A DNA stretch of 64,000 nucleotides from Chitinophagaceae bacterium (GCA_017307755.1 JAFKGQ010000012.1:372001-436000); one strand, 5' to 3'; shown: positions 18,989-26,614, counted from the first letter of the stretch. Notes: generated from the letters alone by a model not told the origin. Numbers and translations are program-made.

Positions 18989-21646
18989 ATGGAGCTAAAA
19001 GAGATCAAAGCGCTGCTATCGATGACCACGGTGTTAGGGCATTATGGCCTGAAACCGGACAAGCATGACCGGCTGCTGTGTCCCTTCCACCCGGACAAAA
19101 CGCCGAGCCTGCAAATCTATCCGAAGACGAATACGTTTTGCTGCTTTAGTAGCAACTGCAACGCCGGCACCGGCGATGTGATCCAGTTCATCCAGCTGAT
19201 GGAGCAATGTAACAAACATGAAGCCCTGGTGAAAGCGGCATCTCTGGTTGTAGTTACTCCGCATCCTTCCCCCACTGCCCCCGCGTCGGCGGCCAGGCTG
19301 TTCACGGAGGCGGACGAGTTGGAAAAGGCGGCGCTGATGGGCAAGGTGTTCAGCTACTTTAAAAAGGCGCTGCCGCTGACAAAGAAGGCTGTTGATTATC
19401 TGCAAGGCCGCAGCATTGACTATACGCAACATGAGATCGGCTACAACAGCGGCGGGCTGCATGGCGAGAGCAAGAACCATCACCTGGTGGCCAGCATGGA
19501 AAAGTACGGCTTGCTGAAACCCCTAGCCATCCGAGGCCACAGCGTATGGGCGCGGGACTGCGTGATCTTCCCTTTGCGCAACGTCGAGCATAAGATCGTT
19601 AGTCTCTATGGCAGGAGTATCACCAACGACAGCGACCAGCGGCATTTTTATCTGGCCGGCCGCGAGGGCTTGTATCCGGGTTATCCGAAGGCTGCGACGA
19701 CGCGGCTGATCCTGGTGGAGAGCATCATCGATGCCGCGTCGCTGCTACAACAGCCGGCTATCAAAGAAGGCTATGAAGTGCTGGCGCTCTATGGCACCAA
19801 CGGACTGACCGACGAGCACAGCCAAGCGATCATCGGGCTAAAGCACCTGGAAGAGATCATCTTTCTACTCAACGGTGATGATGCCGGCAGATCGGCTACT
19901 GGTAAGCATTATGCTACCTTGCGTAACTTGCTGCCGAGGGTAAAGTTCACGGCAGTAGCGGTACCGGAGGGTGAGGACGTGAACAGCCTGTTACAGACCC
20001 ATGATGATCCGGACGTACTGGCCGACCTGGTAGAGCACCGAAAGGAATTTTTTCTTTCACCCGCACCGGAGAAGCCGGCCTCTGCTGAAGCTGTTTCTAT
20101 GCAGGTCTCACCAGCCATAGATACCAAGCTGATCACCACCAACCCCGAGCTGCTGGTCTATGACAACTGCGAACTGCGGATCACGGTGCTGGGCGGCATC
20201 AAGATCACGGGCCTGGACAGGATGCGGGTGACGGTGAAAGTAGAACACAAGACGGCACGGGCCTTGCCGCTGCGTCACAACCTGGACTTGTACAACCATC
20301 CGCATACCGAGCAGCTGGTGGGCAAGATCGCGGAGAACTTCGATACCAGCACGCAGTCCACGATGCAGACCATTGCGGCGCTGACGAGCGCCCTGGAAAG
20401 CTACCGGGCGCAGCGTATCGAGCACCTGCAAGCAAAGCCTGCCGCAAAAGCGGAGCTGACGCCGGTGGAAATAGCCGCAGCCATAAAGGAGTGGAAGACC
20501 CCGAACCTGCTTGACCGAATTAATCAGCTGATCGGTGAGAGCGGCATCGTAGGGGAACCGGTAAACCGGCTGATCGCTTTTATCGTCTACACCAGCCGCA
20601 AGCTCCAAAACCCGTTACACCTGATGTTCCTGGGATCGAGCGGCAGCGGTAAGACCTACTTGCAGGAAAAGGTATCGGAGCTCATCCCAAAGGAGGACAA
20701 GATCGAAATAACACAAATCACCGAGAACGCCTTCTACTACTTCCGGCAGGACGAGCTACGGAACAAACTGCTGTTGATCGAAGACTTGGACGGCGCAGAA
20801 TCTTCGATGTATCCACTCCGGGAGCTGCAAAGCAAGCGGCGGATCAGCAAGACCGTTACCCTGAAGGACACCAAAGGCAACCTGAAGACGATCACCCTCA
20901 CGGTGGAAGGCCCGGTCAGCGTGAGCGGCTGTACGACGAGAGAGAAGATATACGAGGATAACGCCAACCGCTGCCTGCTGGTCTACATCGATGCCAGCAA
21001 GGAGCAGGATAAACGAATCATGGAATACCAGGCGCGGATCAGCGGCGGAGAAGTTGACCAGGAGCGGGAGCAGGTCATCAAGAACAGCTTGCAGAACATG
21101 CAGCGGGTGTTAAAGCCGGTGGCGGTGGTCAACCCCTATGCGAAATACATCCAGCTGCCGGAGCAGGTGTTCAAGCCGCGGCGGACGATGGGGTTGCTGC
21201 TGAGCTTTATCGAAGCAATTACCCTGCTGCATCAGTACCAGCGGGAAGTGAAGCGGGACAGCCATCACCAGCCCTACATCGAAACTACGGTGGACGATAT
21301 CGAAGCTGCGTTCAGCCTGCTAAAGGATGTCCTGTTCAGCAAGAGCGACGAGCTGACGAAAGCGACGCGCGGGTTTTTAGAATTGCTCAAAGTAATTGTG
21401 CGGGAGCAGGGCAAAGCCAGCTTTACCGCCAGGGAGATCCGCGAACAGCTGCGGATCAATCCCAGCAACCTGAAGCGCTACCTGGTGGAGCTGGAACGCT
21501 ACGGCTACATCAAAGGCAGCGGCAACCGCTACCGGGGCAACTACGAATATATCATCTCCAACGTGCAGGAGTACGAGCAGCTGAAATCGAGCATCGACCA
21601 GCACCTGCAAGCCATCCTCGTCTCCATCCGAAATATCCGGCAGTAG
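18989..21646 (+). CDS. CHC2 zinc-finger/Toprim primase-like protein with P-loop ATPase domain
   Basis: An 885-residue replication-type protein. Residues 20-85 form a DnaG-like CHC2 zinc finger: C31-x2-H34 and C52-x4-C57 in CPFHPDKTPS and FCCFSSNCNAGTGDVIQF. Residues about 240-340 resemble Toprim (LILVESIIDAASLL, VLALYGTNGL, IIFLLNGDDAGR). A middle region of about 170 residues carries no motif I recognise. A P-loop follows: Walker A G549-S-S-G-S-G-K555-T556 and Walker B-like LLLIED at 594-599. The end looks like a winged helix (FTAREIREQLRINPSNLKRY, LERYGYIKG). The family is common on Bacteroidota mobile elements; it may prime or unwind element DNA. It is preceded by a good promoter and followed by the repeat cluster and recombinases. 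Its composition is GC-richer than the RHS genes. Confidence 0.8.
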   Translation: MELKEIKALLSMTTVLGHYGLKPDKHDRLLCPFHPDKTPSLQIYPKTNTFCCFSSNCNAGTGDVIQFIQLMEQCNKHEALVKAASLVVVTPHPSPTAPASAARLFTEADELEKAALMGKVFSYFKKALPLTKKAVDYLQGRSIDYTQHEIGYNSGGLHGESKNHHLVASMEKYGLLKPLAIRGHSVWARDCVIFPLRNVEHKIVSLYGRSITNDSDQRHFYLAGREGLYPGYPKAATTRLILVESIIDAASLLQQPAIKEGYEVLALYGTNGLTDEHSQAIIGLKHLEEIIFLLNGDDAGRSATGKHYATLRNLLPRVKFTAVAVPEGEDVNSLLQTHDDPDVLADLVEHRKEFFLSPAPEKPASAEAVSMQVSPAIDTKLITTNPELLVYDNCELRITVLGGIKITGLDRMRVTVKVEHKTARALPLRHNLDLYNHPHTEQLVGKIAENFDTSTQSTMQTIAALTSALESYRAQRIEHLQAKPAAKAELTPVEIAAAIKEWKTPNLLDRINQLIGESGIVGEPVNRLIAFIVYTSRKLQNPLHLMFLGSSGSGKTYLQEKVSELIPKEDKIEITQITENAFYYFRQDELRNKLLLIEDLDGAESSMYPLRELQSKRRISKTVTLKDTKGNLKTITLTVEGPVSVSGCTTREKIYEDNANRCLLVYIDASKEQDKRIMEYQARISGGEVDQEREQVIKNSLQNMQRVLKPVAVVNPYAKYIQLPEQVFKPRRTMGLLLSFIEAITLLHQYQREVKRDSHHQPYIETTVDDIEAAFSLLKDVLFSKSDELTKATRGFLELLKVIVREQGKASFTAREIREQLRINPSNLKRYLVELERYGYIKGSGNRYRGNYEYIISNVQEYEQLKSSIDQHLQAILVSIRNIRQ

Positions 21647-21740
21647 TTCAGTGGTTCACCAGTGGTTCAGTAAGGGCAGTGAACCACTCAAACGCTTGTC
21701 CAGCCTACACTTTACGCCAGTGGTTCAGTAGTTCAGTGAA
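21641..21740 (+). repeat. AGTGGTTCA repeat cluster between primase-like and recombinase genes
   Basis: Four copies of the 9-mer AGTGGTTCA: direct at 21650-21658, 21661-21669 and 21719-21727, and inverted (TGAACCACT) at 21680-21688. The pair 21661-21669/21680-21688 makes inverted 9-bp arms around a 10-bp spacer, like a tyrosine-recombinase core site. The first two copies are 11 bp apart, one helical turn. A 13-bp direct repeat CAGTAGTTCAGTG also occurs at 21641-21653 and 21726-21738, framing the cluster. It starts in the last codons of the primase-like gene and ends 22 bp before the recombinase ATG. It may be a recombination site, an operator, or both. Confidence 0.75.
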
Positions 21741-21760
21741 AAGATAATAATAGCAATTTT

Positions 21761-22678
21761 ATGGACACGATTTACATGCTTCACAGCGCGGAGTACCAGC
21801 TATTGCAAAAAGGCTTCGCAGAGTGGTTACAGACCCTGGGGTATGCGCCGGTCACTGTCACAGCATTACCCCGGTTGCTACAGGAGTTCCTTCACTACCA
21901 GGAGCAGGGCGGCAAACCCAGCCTGGGCATGTTAGCCGCCCCGGATGCCAGCGCCTTCATCGAGGCGATCAAAGTCAAGATCGGCCCCCGGAGCGGGCGG
22001 GGCTACAGCAACAGCTACGTTAATCAGTATATCCGCGCCTTGAAGCTCTTTAATCAATACATCCGGCAGACCGGCCGCACAGGGATCGGTTTTACACTAT
22101 CGTTGCTGGACGACCGACGAAACAAGCCCGACTGGCTTACTCCCCGAGAGGTGCAGCGCATGTATGCGGCCATCAGCGACGACGTGCTGGGGATCAGAGA
22201 CCGGGCCATGCTGGCCGTGTACTACGGCTGTGGGCTGCGCCTGAGCGAAGGAGCGGCATTAACCCTGCCGGATATTATCGAGGGCAGGCGGCTCGTGTAT
22301 GTGAGGCAGGGCAAGGGATACAAGGAACGCTATGTGCCGATGGCCGGCCGAAATTACCGGGAGATACAGCTCTACATCGAGGAAGGCCGGCCACAGCTGC
22401 TGCAAGGGCCTACCGACCGGTTATTTATCAGTGCTAATACCGGTAAGCCGCTGGACAGGCAAAGCCTGTACATCCGGGTCAAACGGCTGGTGAGTGTGGC
22501 GGGGCTGACGAAACGGATCAGCACCCATACCCTGCGGCACAGCATTGCGACGCACCTGCTGCAAAACGGTATGAAACTGGAACGGATCAGCGAATTTTTA
22601 GGGCACAGCTGCGTAGATAGTACTCAACTCTACACCCATTTAGTTAACGAACAAAGCCGTTCAACCCATGACGTTTAG
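21761..22678 (+). CDS. Tyrosine recombinase/integrase with complete active site
   Basis: A 305-residue XerC/D-like recombinase that would cut and rejoin element DNA. The N-terminal SAM-like core-binding domain covers residues about 10-115; the catalytic domain follows. All catalytic residues are visible: R160 in CGLRLSEG, the beta-hairpin Lys in QGKGYKERYVP, H256-x-x-R259 in THTLRHSIATHL, H282 in LGHSC and nucleophile Y291 in TQLYTH. Length and domain order are normal for the family. Its last 11 bp overlap the start of the second recombinase gene, so the two are translationally coupled and probably act together, as pairs or trios of tyrosine recombinases do in Tn554-like and RIT elements. Which of these it resembles most cannot be told by eye. 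Confidence 0.93.
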   Translation: MDTIYMLHSAEYQLLQKGFAEWLQTLGYAPVTVTALPRLLQEFLHYQEQGGKPSLGMLAAPDASAFIEAIKVKIGPRSGRGYSNSYVNQYIRALKLFNQYIRQTGRTGIGFTLSLLDDRRNKPDWLTPREVQRMYAAISDDVLGIRDRAMLAVYYGCGLRLSEGAALTLPDIIEGRRLVYVRQGKGYKERYVPMAGRNYREIQLYIEEGRPQLLQGPTDRLFISANTGKPLDRQSLYIRVKRLVSVAGLTKRISTHTLRHSIATHLLQNGMKLERISEFLGHSCVDSTQLYTHLVNEQSRSTHDV

Positions 22679-23525
22679 CCAATACCTGGAACAGAAGCGG
22701 TTCACCCCTGCTACCGTAAAGACGTATACGATCTATATCCAGACGTTTACCGACTGGCTCGCTGCCGAACAGCTGGACGCCGGAGCCTTCACTTACAACG
22801 AGCTGCTGGATTTTATCCAGTATCTACAGGGCCAGGGCAAGAGGCGAAAAACGATACAGCATCTGCTGGGCATCGTTCGGCATTACTGCAACTACCTGAC
22901 TGTTGAAAAGCAGCGAAGCGATAATCCTGCTGCCGGCGTCTTCATGAAGGGGGTCATCCGAAAGCTGCCGTCCAATCTGTTGAGCTGGGAAGAGATGGAA
23001 GAGCTTTACCGGCAGTACAGCATACAGCTAAACGTTCCCCTGGTGAGCAAGGTGATCCTTGGGATGTTGATCTACCAGGGCCTCGCTGCTGAAGAGATCA
23101 CCCGTCTGGAGGCTGTGCATGTACACCTGCGGGAAGGCCGGCTCTTTATCCGCGCCATGAAGCGGACGGGCGAACGGTGGCTCCCCTTATCTGCTCTGCA
23201 GGTGACCCTGCTGGGAGAGTATATGCAGGAGAACAGGCTAAAGACAGGGTCTTTGCTGGTCACTGGCCGGAAGCAACGAATAAGCCCTACTAACATTAAC
23301 AACCGAATGCAGCAGATGATGAAGCAGCTGCGCCAGCTGAATCCGAGGGTTATCAATGCAGCACAGTTCCGCAGCAGCGTCATCGCCCACTGGCTGAAGG
23401 CTAACAACCTGCGCCAGGTGCAATACATGGCCGGGCATAAATACGTTAGCTCGACGCAGCGTTACCAGCTCTCCACCCTGGACGATCTTAAAAGCGAGCT
23501 ACAGCAACATCACCCCATGAGCTGA
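22668..23525 (+). CDS. Second tyrosine-recombinase-like protein with two catalytic residues replaced
   Basis: A 285-residue paralogue of the upstream integrase, with the same layout: core-binding domain (FSQYLEQKRFTPATVKTYTI) and catalytic domain. The active site is incomplete. The first Arg is replaced by A140 (GLAAEEITRL instead of GLRxxE), and the first residue of HxxR is A232 (AQFRSS). R235, H257 in MAGHKY and the Tyr nucleophile Y266 are kept. It starts inside the end of the first recombinase gene. It may be a DNA-binding or architectural partner, or act with altered chemistry; that it keeps full length and reading frame argues against a decaying pseudogene. The alignment is by eye, so the missing Arg and His should be confirmed. 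Confidence 0.85.
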   Translation: MTFSQYLEQKRFTPATVKTYTIYIQTFTDWLAAEQLDAGAFTYNELLDFIQYLQGQGKRRKTIQHLLGIVRHYCNYLTVEKQRSDNPAAGVFMKGVIRKLPSNLLSWEEMEELYRQYSIQLNVPLVSKVILGMLIYQGLAAEEITRLEAVHVHLREGRLFIRAMKRTGERWLPLSALQVTLLGEYMQENRLKTGSLLVTGRKQRISPTNINNRMQQMMKQLRQLNPRVINAAQFRSSVIAHWLKANNLRQVQYMAGHKYVSSTQRYQLSTLDDLKSELQQHHPMS

Positions 23526-23950
23526 CCCCCTGCGCACAAGACCCACGCTGCAAGCAGGAAAATAGGAGGGCAGTCTTCGCACCCTGTTACAAAAAACACG
23601 CGCCAGGTGGCAGAGCGCACCTGTCACGGTTTTACCAGGGGCCCGCGAAGCTGCCCTCCGCGGCCATCTCTGCCGGGCCGGGGCCCGTCAGGGCCGCTCC
23701 TCATTGATGTCCGCCACCTGCCGGTGGCCGGCCGCTTTATCTAATCATAAGCCTCCGCTCCGCTGCGGCCAAACAACCAAGGTCGATCCGGCTGGTAGTG
23801 GCCCGGCGGCCTCGTTCCTCGGCCTTCCTCCGTGCCACACGGCCGGCCACATGGCGGTGGTGGCGGGCGCTGCACACTCGTCCGTTCCTCTCCCGAGTGC
23901 GCCACTGCCACAAATACAAAAGACATTCTTAATCATCAAACCATACAGCT
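23526..23950. other. GC-rich structured noncoding region after the recombinases
   Basis: About 425 bp in which short frames overlap in every phase and none looks coding. The main feature is a long inverted repeat, 23565-23580 with 23645-23659: GGAGGGCAG-T-CTTCGC pairs with GCGAAG-CTGCCCTCC, leaving one bulged T, with inner complementarity CAGGTG / CACCTG and CCCTG / CAGGG. Further on, GCCACC-TGCC-GGTGGC forms a hairpin at 23713-23728, and the segment before 23930 also folds (CACTCG / CGAGTG). It may be a recombination site, an origin or a structured RNA. Confidence 0.55.
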
Positions 23951-24130
23951 ATGTACTACGTCAAGAAATACGCCGACTGCTGGGCCATCCATAACGACGA
24001 CAACGGCAAGAGCCGTCCACTGACGGAAGCCGAAGTCCTGGCCGTTCAGGAGGAATACCCCAGCCTGAAAGACCCGAAGACCTGCACGATTTATGCCGAC
24101 CAGATCGACAGTCTCGAAAGCAAGCCATAG
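23951..24130 (+). CDS. Small 59-residue hypothetical protein of the mobile element
   Basis: Reads MYYVKKYADCWAIHNDDNGK, then a short acidic/Pro segment ending DQIDSLESKP. The composition is plausible for a soluble small protein (WAI core, repeated Asp/Lys), the frame is closed by TAG and the codon use matches the neighbouring recombinase genes. It lies alone between two structured noncoding stretches. I do not recognise a family. It resembles the small modulators often found in mobile elements in size only. Confidence 0.55.
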   Translation: MYYVKKYADCWAIHNDDNGKSRPLTEAEVLAVQEEYPSLKDPKTCTIYADQIDSLESKP

Positions 24131-24198
24131 TGCAGGCAACCGCCGCCGATGAGCAGGGGAATAAAGCCGGGCAGTAGTAACGGCGTTGGTGCATCCAT

Positions 24199-24260
24199 GC
24201 GGATAGATAGGGGCGGCAACAGTGTTGTAGAAGTGTCTCCCGAATGCCCCTATCTACCGC
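24199..24260 (+). other. Bulged stem-loop between the two small element genes
   Basis: GCGG-A-TAGATAGGGGC at 24199-24214 pairs with GCCCCTATCTA-CCGC at 24246-24260: 15 bp with a single bulged A, and a 31-nt loop that itself contains CAAC-AGT-GTTG. A second small hairpin ACGAG / CTCGT lies at 24309-24324, just before the next start. Together these fill the 212-bp gap, which holds no convincing frame. There is no T-run, so it is not an ordinary terminator. Confidence 0.6.
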
Positions 24261-24342
24261 CTGGACGATGTTTTTTTCTTCACCCGCATGCCGGTGATCC
24301 GAAGGGCTACGAGGTTCTTCTCGTCACTTAAAGCATGTAGTT

Positions 24343-24792
24343 ATGAGCAAACAACAAAAGGCCAAAAAACCACCAAAGAAAAAGCCTACCCTGGAAGCCC
24401 GGTACAGCTGGGACAACGGCGAGTATGCCAGGGATCAGACCCTCCGGTTAATTTTACCCTGGCAGTTCCTGTTCATGTGTAAGCTGACCGACGTAACACC
24501 GGATACGGTAATAGACCGGTTCATGAACGACCTGGGGCAGGAAAGCTGGAAGCGCCGGGAAAACGATGCCGTCCGGCAGGCTCTGGTCGATTATTTTGTC
24601 CTGTGCGGCTACGGTCAGAAGTGGTATACCGAGGCCGAGATCCGCCAAATGTTCAAGGAGCTGGATGCCATCGGGTCGCTCTGGCCGGACAACGGCGGGA
24701 TCAAATTGATCCATCGACATGCCCGCTGGAAGGAAAGATACCAGAACTTCTGGTTTAAAAAATGGTTCAGGAAGCTAAGACGAAAACCCTGA
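24343..24792 (+). CDS. Hypothetical basic protein of the mobile element
   Basis: A 149-residue protein with a very basic start (MSKQQKAKKPPKKKPTLEAR) and a basic end (WFKKWFRKLRRKP), both suited to nucleic-acid binding. The middle is helical with many Trp and Tyr (RDQTLRLILPWQFLFMCKLT, ALVDYFVLCGYGQKWYTEAE). No family is recognised. It follows the 59-residue gene after a stem-loop and precedes the hairpin array, so it is the last gene of the element on this side. A DNA-binding accessory role is a guess from charge only. Confidence 0.65.
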   Translation: MSKQQKAKKPPKKKPTLEARYSWDNGEYARDQTLRLILPWQFLFMCKLTDVTPDTVIDRFMNDLGQESWKRRENDAVRQALVDYFVLCGYGQKWYTEAEIRQMFKELDAIGSLWPDNGGIKLIHRHARWKERYQNFWFKKWFRKLRRKP

Positions 24793-24850
24793 GAGTGCGG
24801 TGAGGCTGGACGAGTGCGTCCGGTCTTGCTGCGTTTATCTCCCTCCCCGA

Positions 24851-25464
24851 ATCCGCCCCTGGCGGATGAGAGAGGCAGCGTTTTGGTTCTACCAAAACAT
24901 AGCTGGCTACACCTTCCCGGATCACCCAAATGAGGGCGCCCGTCGCGCCCGGCAAGATGTATAAATGTCCACCAAAATGCCGGGCCAGAAGCGACGATCC
25001 CCGATCAGGGAAGCCTTCCCCCTCACTCGAAACCTGCACCCCGTAAAACGCCTTAAAATGCCCTCCCTGTAATATCCTATAAAAACCGCCTCCCCCGGAG
25101 GGGGACGGGAGGGGGCGAAAAAACAGCTTTACACAAAATCTCCCAAGACCTCACAGGCGTTCCCAATCTTACACAGCCGTTCGCAATTTTACCCAGCCCT
25201 TCCCAGGGAATCCTCCCGTTTACTCCATCCTGCTACCCTCACCCCGTGGCCCAGCTCCTGTAAAGCAGGATGTACTTTTGTCTATACAAAAGTCTCCTGG
25301 TCGGCGGCAGCTCCGTTATGTAAAAGGCGGGTCAGGTGCATCTAATACTCGAATGATGTCGAGTTAATGCAATAGGCCCCGGCTGCGGCCCTGGATACTA
25401 GGGTTAGTATCCCATCCGTGCAACAGCCCAGCTGATGCAGGATGTGTTTTTGCCGGGCAAAAAC
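24851..25464. repeat. Array of perfect short hairpins in the noncoding right part of the element
   Basis: The interval 24793-25642 has no coding frame I would accept until the orphan RHS tip. It contains at least eight perfect inverted repeats: 24851-24867 (7-bp arms), 24880-24898 (8, GTTTTGGT), 24934-24950 (6), 24947-24954 with 24978-24985 (8), 25091-25105 (6), 25274-25293 (8, ACTTTTGT), 25347-25364 (6), 25393-25412 (8, GGATACTA) and 25446-25464 (9, GTTTTTGCC). Two of them are preceded by the same GCAGGATGT (25265-25273 and 25437-25445). None has a terminator-like T-run. Candidates are a replication origin, a single-strand initiation site, recombination sites or a structured RNA. Confidence 0.7.
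25152..25211 (+). repeat. Iteron-like tandem repeat, period 20 bp
   Basis: Two close copies, CACAGGCGTTCCCAATCTTA (25152-25171) and CACAGCCGTTCGCAATTTTA (25172-25191), and a weaker third at 25192-25211 beginning CCCAGCCCTTCCCA. The copies differ by 3 of 20 bases between the first two. A possible fourth, very worn copy precedes them at 25132. Tandem 20-mers in noncoding DNA beside a primase-like gene resemble replication iterons. Confidence 0.65.
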
Positions 25465-25521
25465 TCCGGGCCGCCGGGGCGGAATGACCGCAACGGACGA
25501 ATTTTTTTCTTTCATCTGAGT

Positions 25522-25546
25522 TCAATTGAAAAGGTCAATTGAAAGG
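25522..25546 (+). repeat. Short direct repeat near the likely right edge of the mobile element
   Basis: TCAATTGAAAAGG at 25522-25534 is followed at once by TCAATTGAAAGG at 25535-25546. Each holds the palindrome CAATTG. Composition changes here from GC-rich element DNA to AT-rich RHS-tip DNA, so this may be near the boundary or in a promoter. A matching copy at the left side was not found. Confidence 0.5.
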
Positions 25547-25642
25547 AAAAATCGATTATCTTGGAGGGGTATAGCAGTTCTTTGAACAGTATAAAATCTG
25601 AGCGCCAGCGAAAACGGGTTGGCGTTAAAAAGGGGTTGGTAG

Positions 25643-26614
25643 GTATTATCCGTTGTTCAGAATAACTACAGATATACCGGGAAAGAGTTGCAAAAAGAGG
25701 AATTTAGTGATGGCAGCGGATTGCAGGAGTACGATTTTGGGGCAAGATTTTACGATGTGCAACTCGGAAGGTGGAAAGGCATCGATGCGCATGCCGACCG
25801 GTACTATCCCTGGTCCCCTTACAGCTACACGGGCAATAATCCCACCAACCTGGTAGATCTCGATGGAAAAGACTGGTTCCAGGACAAAGAGGAGAACATT
25901 ATCTGGAACAATTCAAGGGAAAATGAGCTTATTAAAGACGGTGTTGAATATAGGAACATCGGCTCGACCCTAACTTTTTATGTTAATAGTTATATTCCCG
26001 AAGGTCATGATCTGCTAATGCCATTTGCCGATGGAAAAAAACTCACGAATATTTATTCGATCACCGGTAATTATGATAAAGACGGAAAATTTTCCGGCTT
26101 TTCTACTAAATTTGATAGGAGAACAGGGAAAAGTTTTGGTCTATTTCAAGGTCAGGATAAAGTAGAAGGACAGGTTAACCAGAATGGTTATATAAAACAA
26201 CTTTCAGATGGGACTTATGTCGGAGGATTTGAGCAACATACCACATTAAATAAAGTTATTTTATGGGGAATGCAAGCATTACACGGGAGAGCTGTCGATG
26301 TCGCTCAGGATCTACGTTTAACGATCGACAATTCCGGTAAGCTAAAAGTAGATATCATGCATGGGACTTATCCATCTGTCGAGATGAGAGTCAACGAACA
26401 GGAAGTCTACGATTTTTGGGAGCATTCTTTTATATTTTCGCATAGTATGACCATGGAACATGATCCTTCCAATACGGTGATAGCGAATGATGCGCAGAGA
26501 AGATCAGATGAAATGAATACAATCTTCCGATCTCTACAGGCGCCTTATATACATTTTGCCGGATTCAGCTCTGCACCGGTGGATCCGAGAACTTATTCCA
26601 AGATACCATGGTAA
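25643..26614 (+). CDS. Orphan RHS C-terminal tip (no N-terminal shell), toxin domain unknown
   Basis: The frame opens after a TAG at 25640 without an ATG; the first possible start is TTG at 25688, giving 308 residues. It opens with an RHS core end: YRYTGKELQKEEFSDGSGLQ, YDFGARFYD, WSPYSYTGNNPTNLVDLDGK, which matches the core of the 12488 gene step for step. After about residue 60 the DNA turns AT-rich and the protein becomes an unknown domain of about 240 residues (GMQALHGRAVDVAQDLRLTI, FWEHSFIFSHSMTMEHDPSN). It is therefore a detached RHS tip, like the orphan tip/immunity modules known behind rhs and cdiA genes. Its stop overlaps the start of a lipoprotein gene. Without a strong start it may be silent until recombined onto a full RHS gene. 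Confidence 0.7.
   Translation, partial: VLSVVQNNYRYTGKELQKEEFSDGSGLQEYDFGARFYDVQLGRWKGIDAHADRYYPWSPYSYTGNNPTNLVDLDGKDWFQDKEENIIWNNSRENELIKDGVEYRNIGSTLTFYVNSYIPEGHDLLMPFADGKKLTNIYSITGNYDKDGKFSGFSTKFDRRTGKSFGLFQGQDKVEGQVNQNGYIKQLSDGTYVGGFEQHTTLNKVILWGMQALHGRAVDVAQDLRLTIDNSGKLKVDIMHGTYPSVEMRVNEQEVYDFWEHSFIFSHSMTMEHDPSNTVIANDAQRRSDEMNTIFRSLQAPYIHFAGFSSAPVDPRTYSKIPW

Noticed and set aside
23565..23659. Retron or group II intron-like RNA
   Set aside because: No reverse transcriptase is encoded anywhere in the window, and the fold has no recognisable intron domain V; it is listed only as a structured region.
23704..24331. Several overlapping short frames on both strands in the GC-rich gap
   Set aside because: Many phases are open at once because of composition; their translations are Arg/Pro/Gly-rich and overlap the stem structures. 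Only the 23951 frame looks like protein.
25274..25464. CRISPR array, suggested by the recurring GCAGGATGT plus palindrome
   Set aside because: Only two copies share the lead sequence, spacing is irregular, the palindromes differ and no cas genes are present.
17514..25642. That the mobile element interrupted one RHS gene, making the 25643 frame its lost 3' end
   Set aside because: The 12488 RHS gene is complete with its own tip, partner lipoprotein and terminator before the element, and no broken RHS 5' fragment is left at 17514-17614. An orphan tip cassette fits better.
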